Below, piece by piece: positions 35,084 to 45,253 of a stretch of DNA of 64,000 nucleotides. The notes under the pieces are model-generated. The model did not search any database and was not told where the DNA came from. It saw only the letters and a list, made by a program, of their open reading frames with translations. Position 1 is the stretch's first letter, and every line of letters starts with the position of its first letter. Location: contig JADLZK010009305.1 in the NCBI GenBank assembly GCA_015847255.1, positions 62,001-126,000 on the forward strand, read 5' to 3'. The stretch is from Hyparrhenia diplandra (lineage: Eukaryota; Streptophyta; Magnoliopsida; Poales; Poaceae). A program made the position numbers and the translations under genes.

Positions 35084-38000
35084 TCACATAGGTTGGGTTA
35101 CTACCGAGGTTGACTCAATGGGTCTCAGTCCCATCTCCTTCGATGCATTATCAATCACGGTGCGTGCTAGTCCCTTGGTAAAGGGATCTGCCAGGTTCTT
35201 AGCTGTATTGATATAATCCACAGCTATTACTCCGGAGCTCCTTAACTTCCTGACAGTCTTCAGTCTACGCTTAACATGTTTGCTGGACTTAGCGTTATCC
35301 TGACTACTCTTCACCTTCGTGAGCACCGTTTGGTTATCACAATTTATGAGAATAGCAGGAATTGGTTTTTCAACCACAGGTAAATCCATCAACAGTTCTC
35401 TCAACCATTCAGCTTCAGAGGAAGCTGTTTCCAGAGCCATGAGCTCTGCCTCCATTGTAGATTTCGTAAGTATTGTCTGCTTACAAGATCTCCAAGAGAC
35501 AGTCCCGCCACCTAAAGTGAATATGTATCCACTAGTGGCCTTTAACTCATCAGCTTCTGATATCCAGTTTGAATCACTATATCCTTCAAGTACCCCTGGG
35601 TACCCTGAATAGTGAATTGCATAACTCATAGTGCCTTTTAGGTAGCGCATTACTCGATCAATGCCTTTCCAATGATCTTCTCCCTGGATTAGAGGAGAAT
35701 CTACTCAACTTGCTTACGGCCGAATGAGATGTCGGGCCGAAGGCGCTTAGCTAAGTACATCAATAAGCCAATGATTTGAGAGTATCTCAATGTGTCCACT
35801 CCTAACTTCCTTTTCTTATTCTTTCAAGTATTAAGCTAGGATCGTAGGGTGTTGGAGAAGGTTTGCTATCCATGTAACCAAAGCGGTTCAAAATCTTCTC
35901 CATATAATGGGACTGCAAAAAGAGTAATCCCATCCTTACCCTTATTTAGCTTGATATTAAGGATCACATCCGCTTCTCCCAAATCTTTCATGTCAAAGTT
36001 TTGGGATAAGAATGATTTTACATCATTAATCTCATCGAGACTTGTCCCAAAGATTAGTATGTCGTCAACATACAAGCATAGGATTACTCCTTTGCCCCCA
36101 CCATAACGATAGTACACGCAAGTATCGGCTTCATTAACTACAAACCCAAAGAGGTTAAAGTCTTATCGAACTTCTCATGCCCTTTGCTTGGGTGCTTACT
36201 TTAATCCATACAAGGATTTCAGCAACCCGCACACCTTGCCCTCTTGTCCCGGTGCTATAAATCCATCGGGCTGATCCATGTAAATTTCTTCCTCTAGCTC
36301 ACCATTAAGGAAAGCTGTTTTTACATCCATCGATGGACAAGAAAACCATTGGAAGCGACCAAGGATAATAGCACTTTCGGATTGTAGTTAATCCGCAACG
36401 GGTGAGTAGGTATCAAAGTAGTCTTCGCCTTCCTTTTGTGTATAACCTTTAGCTACAAGCCTTGCCTTGTACTTTTCAATAGTACCATCCGCCTAAGCTT
36501 CTTCTTAAATACCCATTTACTGACCAACTGGGTTTACAACCCTTGGTTTTGTCTCATTTACTTCCCATGTGCCATTTGCGGTGATGGAGTCCATCTCGCC
36601 ACGGACCGCATCTTTCCAATACTCCGCGATCCGGTGATGCGTATGCCTGTGCAATGGTCGTGGGAGTATCATCTATGAGATACGTAAAAGTCATCACCAA
36701 AGGATTTTGCAACCCTTCGTCTCTTACTCCTCCTAGGAGCTTCAATTCCGTCATTCTCGTTATCGCCAGGAGGTTCTATGATTGGCTCGGGAGTAGGTGA
36801 GGGAGGTGAGGGTTCGGGAGCAATTTCATTAGACGAACTTGGTAAATCATATGCAACTTTCATCGGGAATATATGCTCAAAGAAAGTAACATCCCGTGAC
36901 TCTAAAAGTGAATCAACTCGCTATATCAGGCGTTTCTAATTTTACAACTAAGAACTTATATGCGGTCTTTGTGGTATGCATATCCCAAAAATATACAATC
37001 AATCTGTCTTAGGCCCAAGCTTACGCTTCTTGTTAATAGGTACACCGACCATGGCCAAACAGCCCCAAGTGCGCAAGTAATGGAGAGATGGTTTTCTTCC
37101 TTTCCATCCTTCGTGACGGAGTCACATCACTATTTTTAGTAGGAACTCTATTTAGAACATGACATCTTTGTCAACACAAGCCTCCCCACCATGCCTTAGC
37201 CATACCGGACGTCCCTAACATGGCATTCATCAAGTCCAATAGCGCCCGGTTCTTTTCTTTTCGGCAACCCCATTAGATTGAGGTGAATGTGGAGGTGTCC
37301 GTTCATGAATTATTCCATTCTCCGCACAAGAAAGATCGAACTCATTAGAAAAAATACTCCCCACCGCGATCGGACCTAACTCGTTTTATTTTCTTTTCTA
37401 GTTGATTCTCTACCTCAGCTTTATAAGTCTTAAAACATTCAAACGCCTCATCTTTAGTTTTCAGAGTAAAACACATAGCAATATTTAGTTGCATCATCAA
37501 TAAAAGTCATAAAGTATCTTTTTTTCCTCCTTTTTGTCAACACACCATTCACTTCACAAAGATCGAGAATGTATGAGCTCTAATAATGTCGTGCGCCTCT
37601 CGCCTGCCTTTGTGTGGCTTTACGAGGTTGCTTTGCTTGCACACACGCTTGACATTTAGAGCCTTTGACATTAGGAAAATTCGGAATTAAATTCATTTGG
37701 ATAAACGAGTCATGCAACCAAAATTAACGTGACACAAACGTGAATGCCATATATTAGCCACGTAATCGTTTGAATCACACACATGGTTCACGACTTTATT
37801 ACGTAAATCGGAGAGTGAAAAGCGGAACAAGCCTCATTTGTCATAACCTTTGCCAATGAATTGGCCATACCTCGAAATGACTACTTTATTGGACTCAAAT
37901 ACCGGCTTGAACCCATCTCGACACAAGAGGGGTCCGCTAACGAGGTTCTTCTTTATTAAGGGCACATGCTGAACATTCTTGAGCCGCGACGATCTTCCCG

Positions 38001-38971
38001 GTGAACTTCGGATCGATCGAACCAACACCAAGAATGAAGCATGCGAGCCGTTCCCCATCATGACGGATGAACCTCCTACCTGCACGGTAAGATGAGAACA
38101 TAGAGATATCAGTACAAACATGAATATTGGCACCTGTATCTATCCACCAATCATTAGATTGAAGTACGTAAAATACACTAGGTAAGGGATTACCGTACCC
38201 CCATCCGCTAGGATCACCAATAGTCACGTTGGCGGTTTTTACGCTACCGATTCTTCTTTCCCTTGCGGTTCTTGCACTTCTTGGCGATGTGCCCATTCTC
38301 ACCGCAAAGCGAAGCACACAACTTCATCCATGTTCATCTTCTTCTTCTTGAACTCGAGTAGTCCGATTAGGCTTTCGCTTGTTCTTGCCAAAGATGCCGC
38401 ATCATGTTGGCACTAGACTCGTTTCAGAGCTTTTGGTGGAGCATCCTTTTGCCCGAGCTTTCTCTTCAACTCAAGAGTAGCCAACAAATCCTCAACTCGA
38501 GAATTGTTGTCTCTTATGTTTCGTAGATGTGGCAATGTGGCAAAATTCCTCCAAGATGGAGGTAATTTGGCAATGATGCCACCCGCCACAAACTTGTCGT
38601 GCAAAACATGTCCAAGCTGTTCGAAGTTCCCTCACAATAAGTTGGAACTCATGAGCTGTTCCACGACGGGACGGTTATCAACCATCTTGAAGTCGTGGTG
38701 CTGCTCCATCACATACAGACTCATGCCCCCGTCCGAGGTCCCGTATTTGTGATCAAGGGCCTCCCACAGTTCAGCAAGCACTTTTGATGTTCATATAAAC
38801 ATCACATACCGTCGAGAGAACGCTAAGGGACGATCCGACGAAAATCGTCGTAGCCGCAGCAAAGAAACTCCTGCACCTCTTTCTCAGATCCGAGAGGTAG
38901 TGCGGGAGGGTTCTTCGACGACCCAAAACACGCCCATAGCCGAGAGCCACAACCGCGCCCTCGTCCGCCAT
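35084..38971 (-). pseudogene. Copia gag-pol polyprotein, multiply frameshifted
   Basis: Read leftward: a gag start (MADEGAVVALG, 38971); a gag core (KLPPSWRNFA, 38413-38604); a CCHC knuckle remnant (CGENGHIAKKC, about 38265-38310); protease WWIDTGAN (about 38140); and a pre-integrase segment (37834-38133). Next come the integrase with SPQSNGVAEKKN (about 37250-37300), reverse transcriptase with MDQPDGF (about 36270) and YVDD at 36061-36072, and RNase H (35084-35650) with the downstream IDNASKEMGLRP. Frames change every few hundred bases and stops intervene, so no polyprotein can be made. The domains and their order are certain; individual boundaries are approximate. Confidence 0.88.
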
Positions 38972-39058
38972 CTCTTAAAATTCATCCTGAACTTCTCGGT
39001 TTCATCGCATCAAGTATAACTCTTCATTGCGTGATTGCATTCTATTAGGTTTTTGGAT

Positions 39059-40892
39059 TGTTGGAAATAACAGCAATTCAAGAACGCATAATAATTAATT
39101 CGATAATAAGAAAAATATCTACAACATGTATCAGAGATATATGATCCATCACTAGCACTACGAAACTAGACAAACGCCGGTAATCTAGTGCTAGTAACAG
39201 CAAGAACAAGAGGACGAACAGAAGGGAGAGGATCGACATTCTTACGTTGGGGTTGTCGGCGCTAGAAGCGCAAAGTAGTCGGAAAGCGGGGGCACCGGCG
39301 ATGGAGACCGGCGTAGAGGAAGAAGACGACCGGCGATGGAGACCGACGGAGAGGAAGAAGACGCGTCCGGCGGCGGTCGCGACGGCGCTTCCCAAAACCC
39401 CTAATACGCCCCTACCCCGTGCAGGGACACGAGGAGACGTAGGCTTCGGAGCCTGCTCTCCCGACGACGATGGTACGAGAATAATTGCTTTCCTAAATGG
39501 ACCTTCCACACTAGTACAAAATAGACTTTTATTCCGGCTTCAAACCGCCTCTACTCCCGGTTATGCAACCGGGAGTACGAGTTGGGGAGTAAAGGTTACG
39601 GGAGCCGGGAATAGAAGTTTACCTTTTATTCCTGGTTGGAGATACCAACCGGGAGTAAAGGTCCTTGTACACATGTGGCCTGTTAGCACCTTTACTCCCG
39701 GTTGGTCCTTTTTTTATTTCATTTCAATTCATTGTTTGTTTTGCTTTTTAAATAAGTTTACAAATATACATTTTGTGATGCCAATAATATATGCAAACGT
39801 TCATGTATTTATGAGCCAATATATACTTGCTATAATCCATAATTTACAAGTTTACACCGAAATCCAACAAATACAAATGCTTGCTATAATCAATAATTTG
39901 CAAGTTTACACCAAAATCCAAACACAAGCACACCACTCTATTGTAGTAAATCTTGTCCATACAAATTTGCATCAAAATCTTACAACTCACCGCAGACAAC
40001 CGAAACTCCTCCAAAAAAACATTGTATTGTAATATACATCACCAAATTTCACCCACCAAATTACGAGAACTGAGGAAAACGCCGCACGGAAGCATGGCCG
40101 CCCTGCAAGAAATAAGGAAAATCTGCTCCGATCTAGAAACGAGGGAACAGAGATGAAAGAGAGATGTAGAGATAATGACCATGGATAGAATCACCGGAGG
40201 CCGGGGCGGCGCTGTACAGGCTCGTCGAGGCCGGGGCTGGGGGCAGCGCTCGTGGAGGCCTGGGCTGGGGCGGTGCTCGTGGAGGCCAGAGCTGAGGCGG
40301 CGTCACGCGGTGGAGGTCCGCCGGGCTCTGCGTCGCGGTGGAGGTCCGCCGGGCGCTGCGTCGCGGTGGAGGTCCGGGCGTCGCGCCTTCGCATGAGGAC
40401 ATGGAGAGCATGGGGGCGGCCTGCCGCGCGACCTTTACTCCCGGGTGGAGACTCGAACCGGGAATAAAAGTATCTTTATTCCCGTTTGATTTCGAACCGA
40501 GTAACCACGTTTTGGGCTCGAGAAGAGAAGTCGTTTGTGTAGTAGTGCCAAAATAGGACAGCGCAATTTTCTCCATGCATGCAAAAATTTCGAGTAGCAA
40601 AAGGAAGCCGCGCACAGGCAAGCACGAGGGCAAAGAATGACAGGACCATTCACGCGCATGTCGTGCGCCCAGCTTCGCGCCGCGCCGGCGAGGCGAGCAA
40701 GCGTGTGTTCTTCCTTTTTCCTCTCATCCATTGCTTCAACAAGGTGAAGACCACTCTCCTATTTAAGTTGGCCTCACTCCTCCTAGTTGAGCAATGTGGG
40801 ACTAAAGAACCCCACCATGCCATGCATGTGTGAATGGGCCTTTAGGATTTATATTTGGGAATATTTGGGCCAAAAGCCCAAATCTTCTAACA
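39059..40892 (-). repeat. 5' LTR of the copia element, carrying a nested CACTA-type insertion
   Basis: This is the right LTR, upstream with respect to pol. It matches the left LTR except for an inserted 1039-bp element with its 3-base duplication (39509-40550) and a deletion of about 200 bp near 39470, which removes the TATA box. Confidence 0.9.
39509..40547. mobile_element. Non-autonomous CACTA-type element (CACTA-3)
   Basis: The insert starts CACTAGTACAAAATAG and ends GTTTGTGTAGTAGTG, with the 3-base target duplication CCA on both sides (39506-39508 and 40548-40550). Comparison with the uninterrupted left LTR (about 34205) proves the insertion and its limits. Subterminal units TTTACTCCCGGTT and AACCGGGAGTAAAG repeat in both orientations. 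The interior has a GC-rich patch (40180-40440) with overlapping low-complexity frames and no transposase. An autonomous CACTA element must have moved it. Confidence 0.88.
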
Positions 40893-40897
40893 GTCCT

Positions 40898-41610
40898 GAT
40901 GCTGCACCGGTTATTCTAGTTATTGGTTGAGTAGCGGCTAGACGACAAATACCGTGCCGGCCATTTTGTCGATCATCTCAGCGTCCCACGTACTTGAACG
41001 ACTTTATTGTTGAGCTCTTCGGCTTAACCACTACAGGTGACAGTCACAGCTCACAACAAACATTTCCTAGTAGTAGATTTCAGCCGCATAGAGTAGATAA
41101 TTCTAACAAGTAACAAGCTACGTCTATGAATTGGATTTGGATTACTGTTATGGATGGAGTTCGATATAATAGTAGTTGGAAGATGGTTGGCTCACAGGAG
41201 ATAAACTCATATAAATGGCGGACGCGTGGACTACAGCTGCCCGTCCTCATCCGATCGGCTCTCCATGGCCCTTATCTTACTTTCTTCTTCTTTTTTATTT
41301 TTATTTTCATGATCTATCAAGCACAACAAACATCTACATCAAGATCTCGTCGGTTCCTTCGTCATTAGTCCAGCAACGAGCCACCCACTGTCTCTAGGAA
41401 CGGCGGTCCTCTACACGCTGTTGATTTCTTCAACAATATCTTTGGTTCATGGGCGAAGCAACTCAATGACTTTGCCCTCAGCCTTTACAAGCCTTCGCTT
41501 TGCGAGGCCCTTCCGCACCGACGGCACCATGCGTCGGTGACGCCTCGCAGCCGCCCGTCGGCGATCTGTGCTCCAGTGGCTATTCGGAACTGGGTCCTAT
41601 ATGGGCCTTG
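40898..41610. other. Unassigned sequence between copia and SINE
   Basis: About 700 bases without a coding frame above 80 residues or recognisable termini. Confidence 0.4.
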
Positions 41611-41627
41611 ACGTAATAGGCTCCTTT

Positions 41628-41932
41628 TTTTTTGAGAATGACACAAGTACAACTCAAACACTCACAACACGCACGCACACTCACCCCTATGAACACACGT
41701 ACGCAAACCCTACCCCTATGAGCACCTCCGAAAGACTAAGCACCCGACAGATCCGGAGATTCTCGAAGTCACCATTGGCGCCTCGTCGTCGACGGAACGC
41801 CGCTACCACCTTAATGAACGCCCGAGAAAATCCCGAGAAAATCCTGGAAAAAGGTGCGAGCACCAGGATTTGAACTCCGGTGGGTAGCGCCCCACTAGAC
41901 CGTCCCTACCATTGGACTACAAGCCAATTCGC
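41628..41932 (-). mobile_element. tRNA-derived SINE with perfect 17-bp target duplications
   Basis: On the minus strand the head reads TTGTAGTCCAATGGTAGG (A box) and GAGTTCAAATCCTGGTGC (B box), a tRNA-like RNA polymerase III promoter. The body and the TTGTACTTGTGTCATTCTC tail end in an A run. ACGTAATAGGCTCCTTT occurs at 41611-41627 and again at 41933-41949, so the boundaries are exact. The B box gives plausible polymerase III competence. The element is non-autonomous and needs a LINE enzyme. Confidence 0.92.
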
Positions 41933-42060
41933 ACGTAATAGGCTCCTTTGTTAAGGGACTAATTGTAAAAGTGTTGTTTTAATATAATATATGTTTGCTT
42001 TTCCTAAAAAAACTCATATAAATGGCGACTGTGTTATGATTTTTTTTTCAACTTGTTGCC

Positions 42061-42790
42061 GGGGATATATTAAAAAGTCTATATCACACCCCCTCCTATA
42101 GGAGGTGGACTACATAACCCCTTAACCTATGAAACAGTCTACATCACCCCCAAAACTTTCCAAAAATCATAGTAAATCATAAAAAAATCATAAAATGAAA
42201 AATCTAATTGTGTTGGACTCTATATGAGTAGATCTACACAATGAACATATAATATGGTATGCTTTAGTTCATTATTTTTGTTGTATCTTTAGCTATATGC
42301 TTTTCTTTATAGCTGTAAAAAAAAATATATTAAAGCATATCACATTATATGTTTATTGTGTAGATCTACTCATCTACTCCCTCCATCTCAAAATAGATTT
42401 CACTATAGGATGCGTGCGGTCAAACTTTCTCAACTTGGACTAAATTTGTAAAAAATACGTGCAACATTTAAATATTCAAATAAATTTGTTAAAAAACTAG
42501 ACTTAAAGATCTTTCCGAGGATAATAATTACTTAGCATAAATATTTATATATTTTAATATATAATTGCCGACATTTTAAAAACGTTGACTCCTTAGGAAG
42601 CGAGAATGACATCTATTTTGAGATGGAGGGAGTAGAATCTAACACAATTGGATTTTCGATTTTATGATTTTTGTATGATTTACTATGATTTTTTAAACTG
42701 CTTTAGGGGTAGTTCGACCCGGTTTTGGAAAGTTGAGGGGGTGATGTAATCTACCTCCCATAGGTAGGGTGTGTGATATAGACTTTTTTC
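42061..42790. mobile_element. Fold-back element with long inverted arms
   Basis: The left arm (about 42072-42245, from AAAAAGTCTATATCACACCC) and right arm (about 42635-42790, ending GTGTGATATAGACTTTTTT) are imperfect inverted complements over about 150 bp. They share ATCATAGTAAATCATA and CTAATTGTGTTGGA-like segments. A Stowaway MITE occupies part of the loop. There is no coding capacity. Target duplication and superfamily are unresolved. Confidence 0.75.
42377..42632. mobile_element. Stowaway MITE (Tc1/mariner type)
   Basis: A 256-bp element with perfect 22-base inverted ends beginning CTCCCTCCATCTCAAAAT, flanked by TA on each side (42375-42376 and 42633-42634). The AT-rich interior lacks a gene. 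It lies within the fold-back element and so inserted later. Confidence 0.93.
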
Positions 42791-42842
42791 CATTAAAAAG
42801 GAGGAGTTTTACAAGGTAGTTATGTATACAAAATAAATAAAT

Positions 42843-42960
42843 AAATAACTGGTAAAATTTGAGTCGAGAAGAAGCACTAAATCCACTTACAGATCCCCTG
42901 CAAAGTGGGGATGCTCCTCAAACAACTTTTAGCCCCTACAGCACACCAAAGTTTGGCTTG
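42843..42960 (+). repeat. Dispersed repeat, related to 46751-46860
   Basis: Both places contain AATTTGAG(T/C)CGAGAAGA, then GCACT, then CTTTTAGCCC in the same order, with moderate divergence. The element type is unknown. Confidence 0.5.
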
Positions 42961-43578
42961 CTCTTTGATCTTTTTTTTTTTAACCGAAGTCACGAAGGGA
43001 AATTTCAGCCTATATTTTTTATTTTAAACTTTTTAATAATGTTGACTTGTTTAAATTCGTTCTTATGAGAAGTCAATCCAGATCCACTGGGGTGCTACTG
43101 ATGTGCTCTAATAACTAGGGTAGAGACCTTTTTGGCTGATCCTTTTATTTTAAATCAACTGATGCGGCCTGGCTTTTTTTTTAAACGTGCTCCACAGAAA
43201 ATGAGGCGTGACATGTTCGTTTGGCCAATTGGCCTTAAAGCCAGCCGTTCGGTAGCTGCTGGTGGCAGCTAGCAGCAGACACAAAATAATGTGAGAACAG
43301 TAAAATTCTAAAGCATCCGTTTCCATCAATAATATGATAATGACATCAAACCAAATTCTGATTGCATCCGGCCCATATTCTTTCCGACTAACGATAATGG
43401 GCAAGTAGATGGAAAGCTAATTCTTCCGGGTGAACGGCCTGATCATGAAAAAAAACTGATTCTTCCGAGGTTCAGCACATGAGCAGAGAGCCACTAGTTT
43501 GACCCATCTGTTTTCTGGCCAGGCGATTCGACGAAGCCCAAAGCCGATTTTGGTATGCTAACCATGCGAAAGAACTTA

Positions 43579-44063
43579 GGGGCTGTTTGGTTGATAGACT
43601 TTTTAGTCTATGAGATTAAGGCCTGTTTGGTTTCTACAGGATTAGAGACTAATTTTTAGTCTCAATTATTTCCTAATTTATCCAACAACAAGACTAATGG
43701 ATTAATTTTTAGTCCCAATTAGTTCCTAGTCCATTAGCCCCTCTTGAGTCTAATTGGGACTACTGTGCTCTTGTGTCGTCCAACTCATTTTGTGCACTTG
43801 TGCATGCGCTTAGTCACCATCAGCTCTAGTCCCTCATTAGTCCTTTAAACTAATCTCTAGAGATTAATAATAAGTCTCTAACTAGTCTCTAGTCCATGGA
43901 ACCAAACAGACCCTAAAAAAAATCCCTTTTAGTCCCTACCAAACCAAATAGAGAGGGATTTTCTTAAGACTTTTTTAGTCCTTAAAAGACTCTCTTGGAG
44001 GGACTTTTTTTATTAGTCCATGTGACAAAAAAGAAGTTTAGTCCCTAGCAACCAAACAACACC
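43579..44063. mobile_element. Tourist-like MITE (outer)
   Basis: It begins GGGCTGTTTGGTTGATAG and ends GCAACCAAACAACACC, with TTA duplicated on both sides (43576-43578 and 44064-44066), the PIF/Harbinger signature. It is interrupted by a second MITE of the same kind at 43620. Confidence 0.85.
43620..43913. mobile_element. Tourist-like MITE (inner)
   Basis: It begins GGCCTGTTTGGTTTCTACAG and ends GGAACCAAACAGACCC, with TAA on both sides (43617-43619 and 43914-43916). It lies inside the outer Tourist. About 290 bp and non-coding. Confidence 0.85.
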
Positions 44064-44268
44064 TTACATGTCTGGGGAACCCAAATTTTTAAAATAAGTT
44101 GGTTAAGTTTCGATTGACAGGAGTAACGACCTATCACTCGTCAACTTGTTCGTGATAATTTGCTGTCGATGTCAGTTAAAGCATCAGCCGGGAATAATGA
44201 TATCCATGATTATCACTACACACTGATTGAAATGGCATGGATATGGTACAGCACGTACTGCTGGGTTA

Positions 44269-45253
44269 GGGCCCTTTGGTTCATAGGTGAACCAAAGGAA
44301 TTTTTGAGGATAGGAATCCCAAAAGAATTTTTCCTTTCCTATCCTTTGGTTGCTAGAAAACCACAGGAATTGTTCCATAGAAAACGCATCCTATACCTCG
44401 ATTCCTCGTGAATTGCATAGGAAAAATAACATGAGCTTCGACTTCATGGAAAAATTTCTGCACGGACGGCGTGCTGCTTCGCCCGGCCGTACTGTAGCCG
44501 CGCCAGAGAGAGATAGCCGGGTGGTGTGCTCAGTGGACCAGGCGGTAACTCCATTACCTCCTCGAGGCGCTGCCGCCGCCGTTCTTGGCTTTGCCATCAC
44601 GCCCGAGCTCGCGCTACCACTCCACACGCTGAGGCCGGCGGCCCGCGCACCACCACACCCCGCCGAGCCCGCTGCACCGCCGCCACCATGCACGCCGCCG
44701 CCAGGCCGCCGAGAGGAGATGGGCGCTGCCGCCGGCCAGCCTGCGCCGCCCGACGCCCCGCCGCTCCCAGCCCTCCGCCGCTGCCACGCACGCGCCGCCA
44801 GGCCGCCGAGAGGAGATGGCCTGCGCTGCCGCCTCGGCCAGGCCAGCGCCGCCCGCCACCGTGTGGGGGAAAGGAGAGGGAAGGGTGCGCGGTGGGAGGG
44901 AGAGGGGCACCTGGGATCCGGTGGACTGAGATCCACCGCGTGGGGGGAGAGGAGGGGAGGGCCGCCGCGTGAGAGAGAGCGGCGCCGGTGCTGGTGAGAG
45001 AGCGAGAGAGACGAGGGGCGCATGAGAGAGTGCGGTGTGTTTATGGACGGATAGGAGAGCGACGTTGACCTTTCCTTCGTTTCCCTCTTTTTTTTTTGAA
45101 ATTTTTTTTTCTTTCCTCCATTTCACCTGCCTCCGCAACCAAAGGGCCTTGCCTATGGGGTGACTTCCTCCGGAATCATACGAACCTGGCAACTCAAACC
45201 TGTATTTCTCCTATCCCTACCCTTTGTTTGCCCTGGGTGCCAAAGGGGCCCCT
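44269..45253. mobile_element. Probable MITE-armed element with a GC-rich interior
   Basis: The left end GGGCCCTTTGGTTCATAGG and right end CAAAGGGGCCCC (45242-45253) are approximate inverted complements. Both arms carry CAAAGG...AGGATAGGA-like text. Between them, 44450-45010 is very GC-rich with overlapping 150-215-residue frames on both strands, composed of Ala/Pro/Arg, and an internal duplication (GCCGCCAGGCCGCCGAGAGG near 44698 and 44797). No domain is seen, so I do not call a gene. The flanking bases do not give a clean duplication. Confidence 0.5.

Larger units (their letters stand above)
33570..40892 (-). mobile_element. Ty1/copia LTR retrotransposon
   Basis: Both LTRs run TGTTGG...CTAACA on the plus strand. 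A 5-base duplication GTCCT flanks the element (33565-33569 and 40893-40897). Coding remnants read right to left: gag, protease, integrase, reverse transcriptase, RNase H. The domain order with integrase before reverse transcriptase identifies Ty1/copia. A purine tract (GGTGGGGAT on the minus strand) adjoins the left LTR, which is therefore the 3' LTR. No standard tRNA-Met primer site follows the right LTR. Confidence 0.92.

Noticed and set aside
40133..40633. 166-residue minus-strand frame
   Set aside because: It spans the edge of the nested CACTA-3 and the copia LTR, so it cannot be a single gene.
41628..41932. Possible tRNA gene from A and B boxes
   Set aside because: The head cannot form a complete cloverleaf and continues into a SINE body with an A tail and target duplications.
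44350..45192. Open frames of about 190-215 residues on both strands
   Set aside because: The GC-rich composition removes stops; the frames overlap on opposite strands and show no domain.
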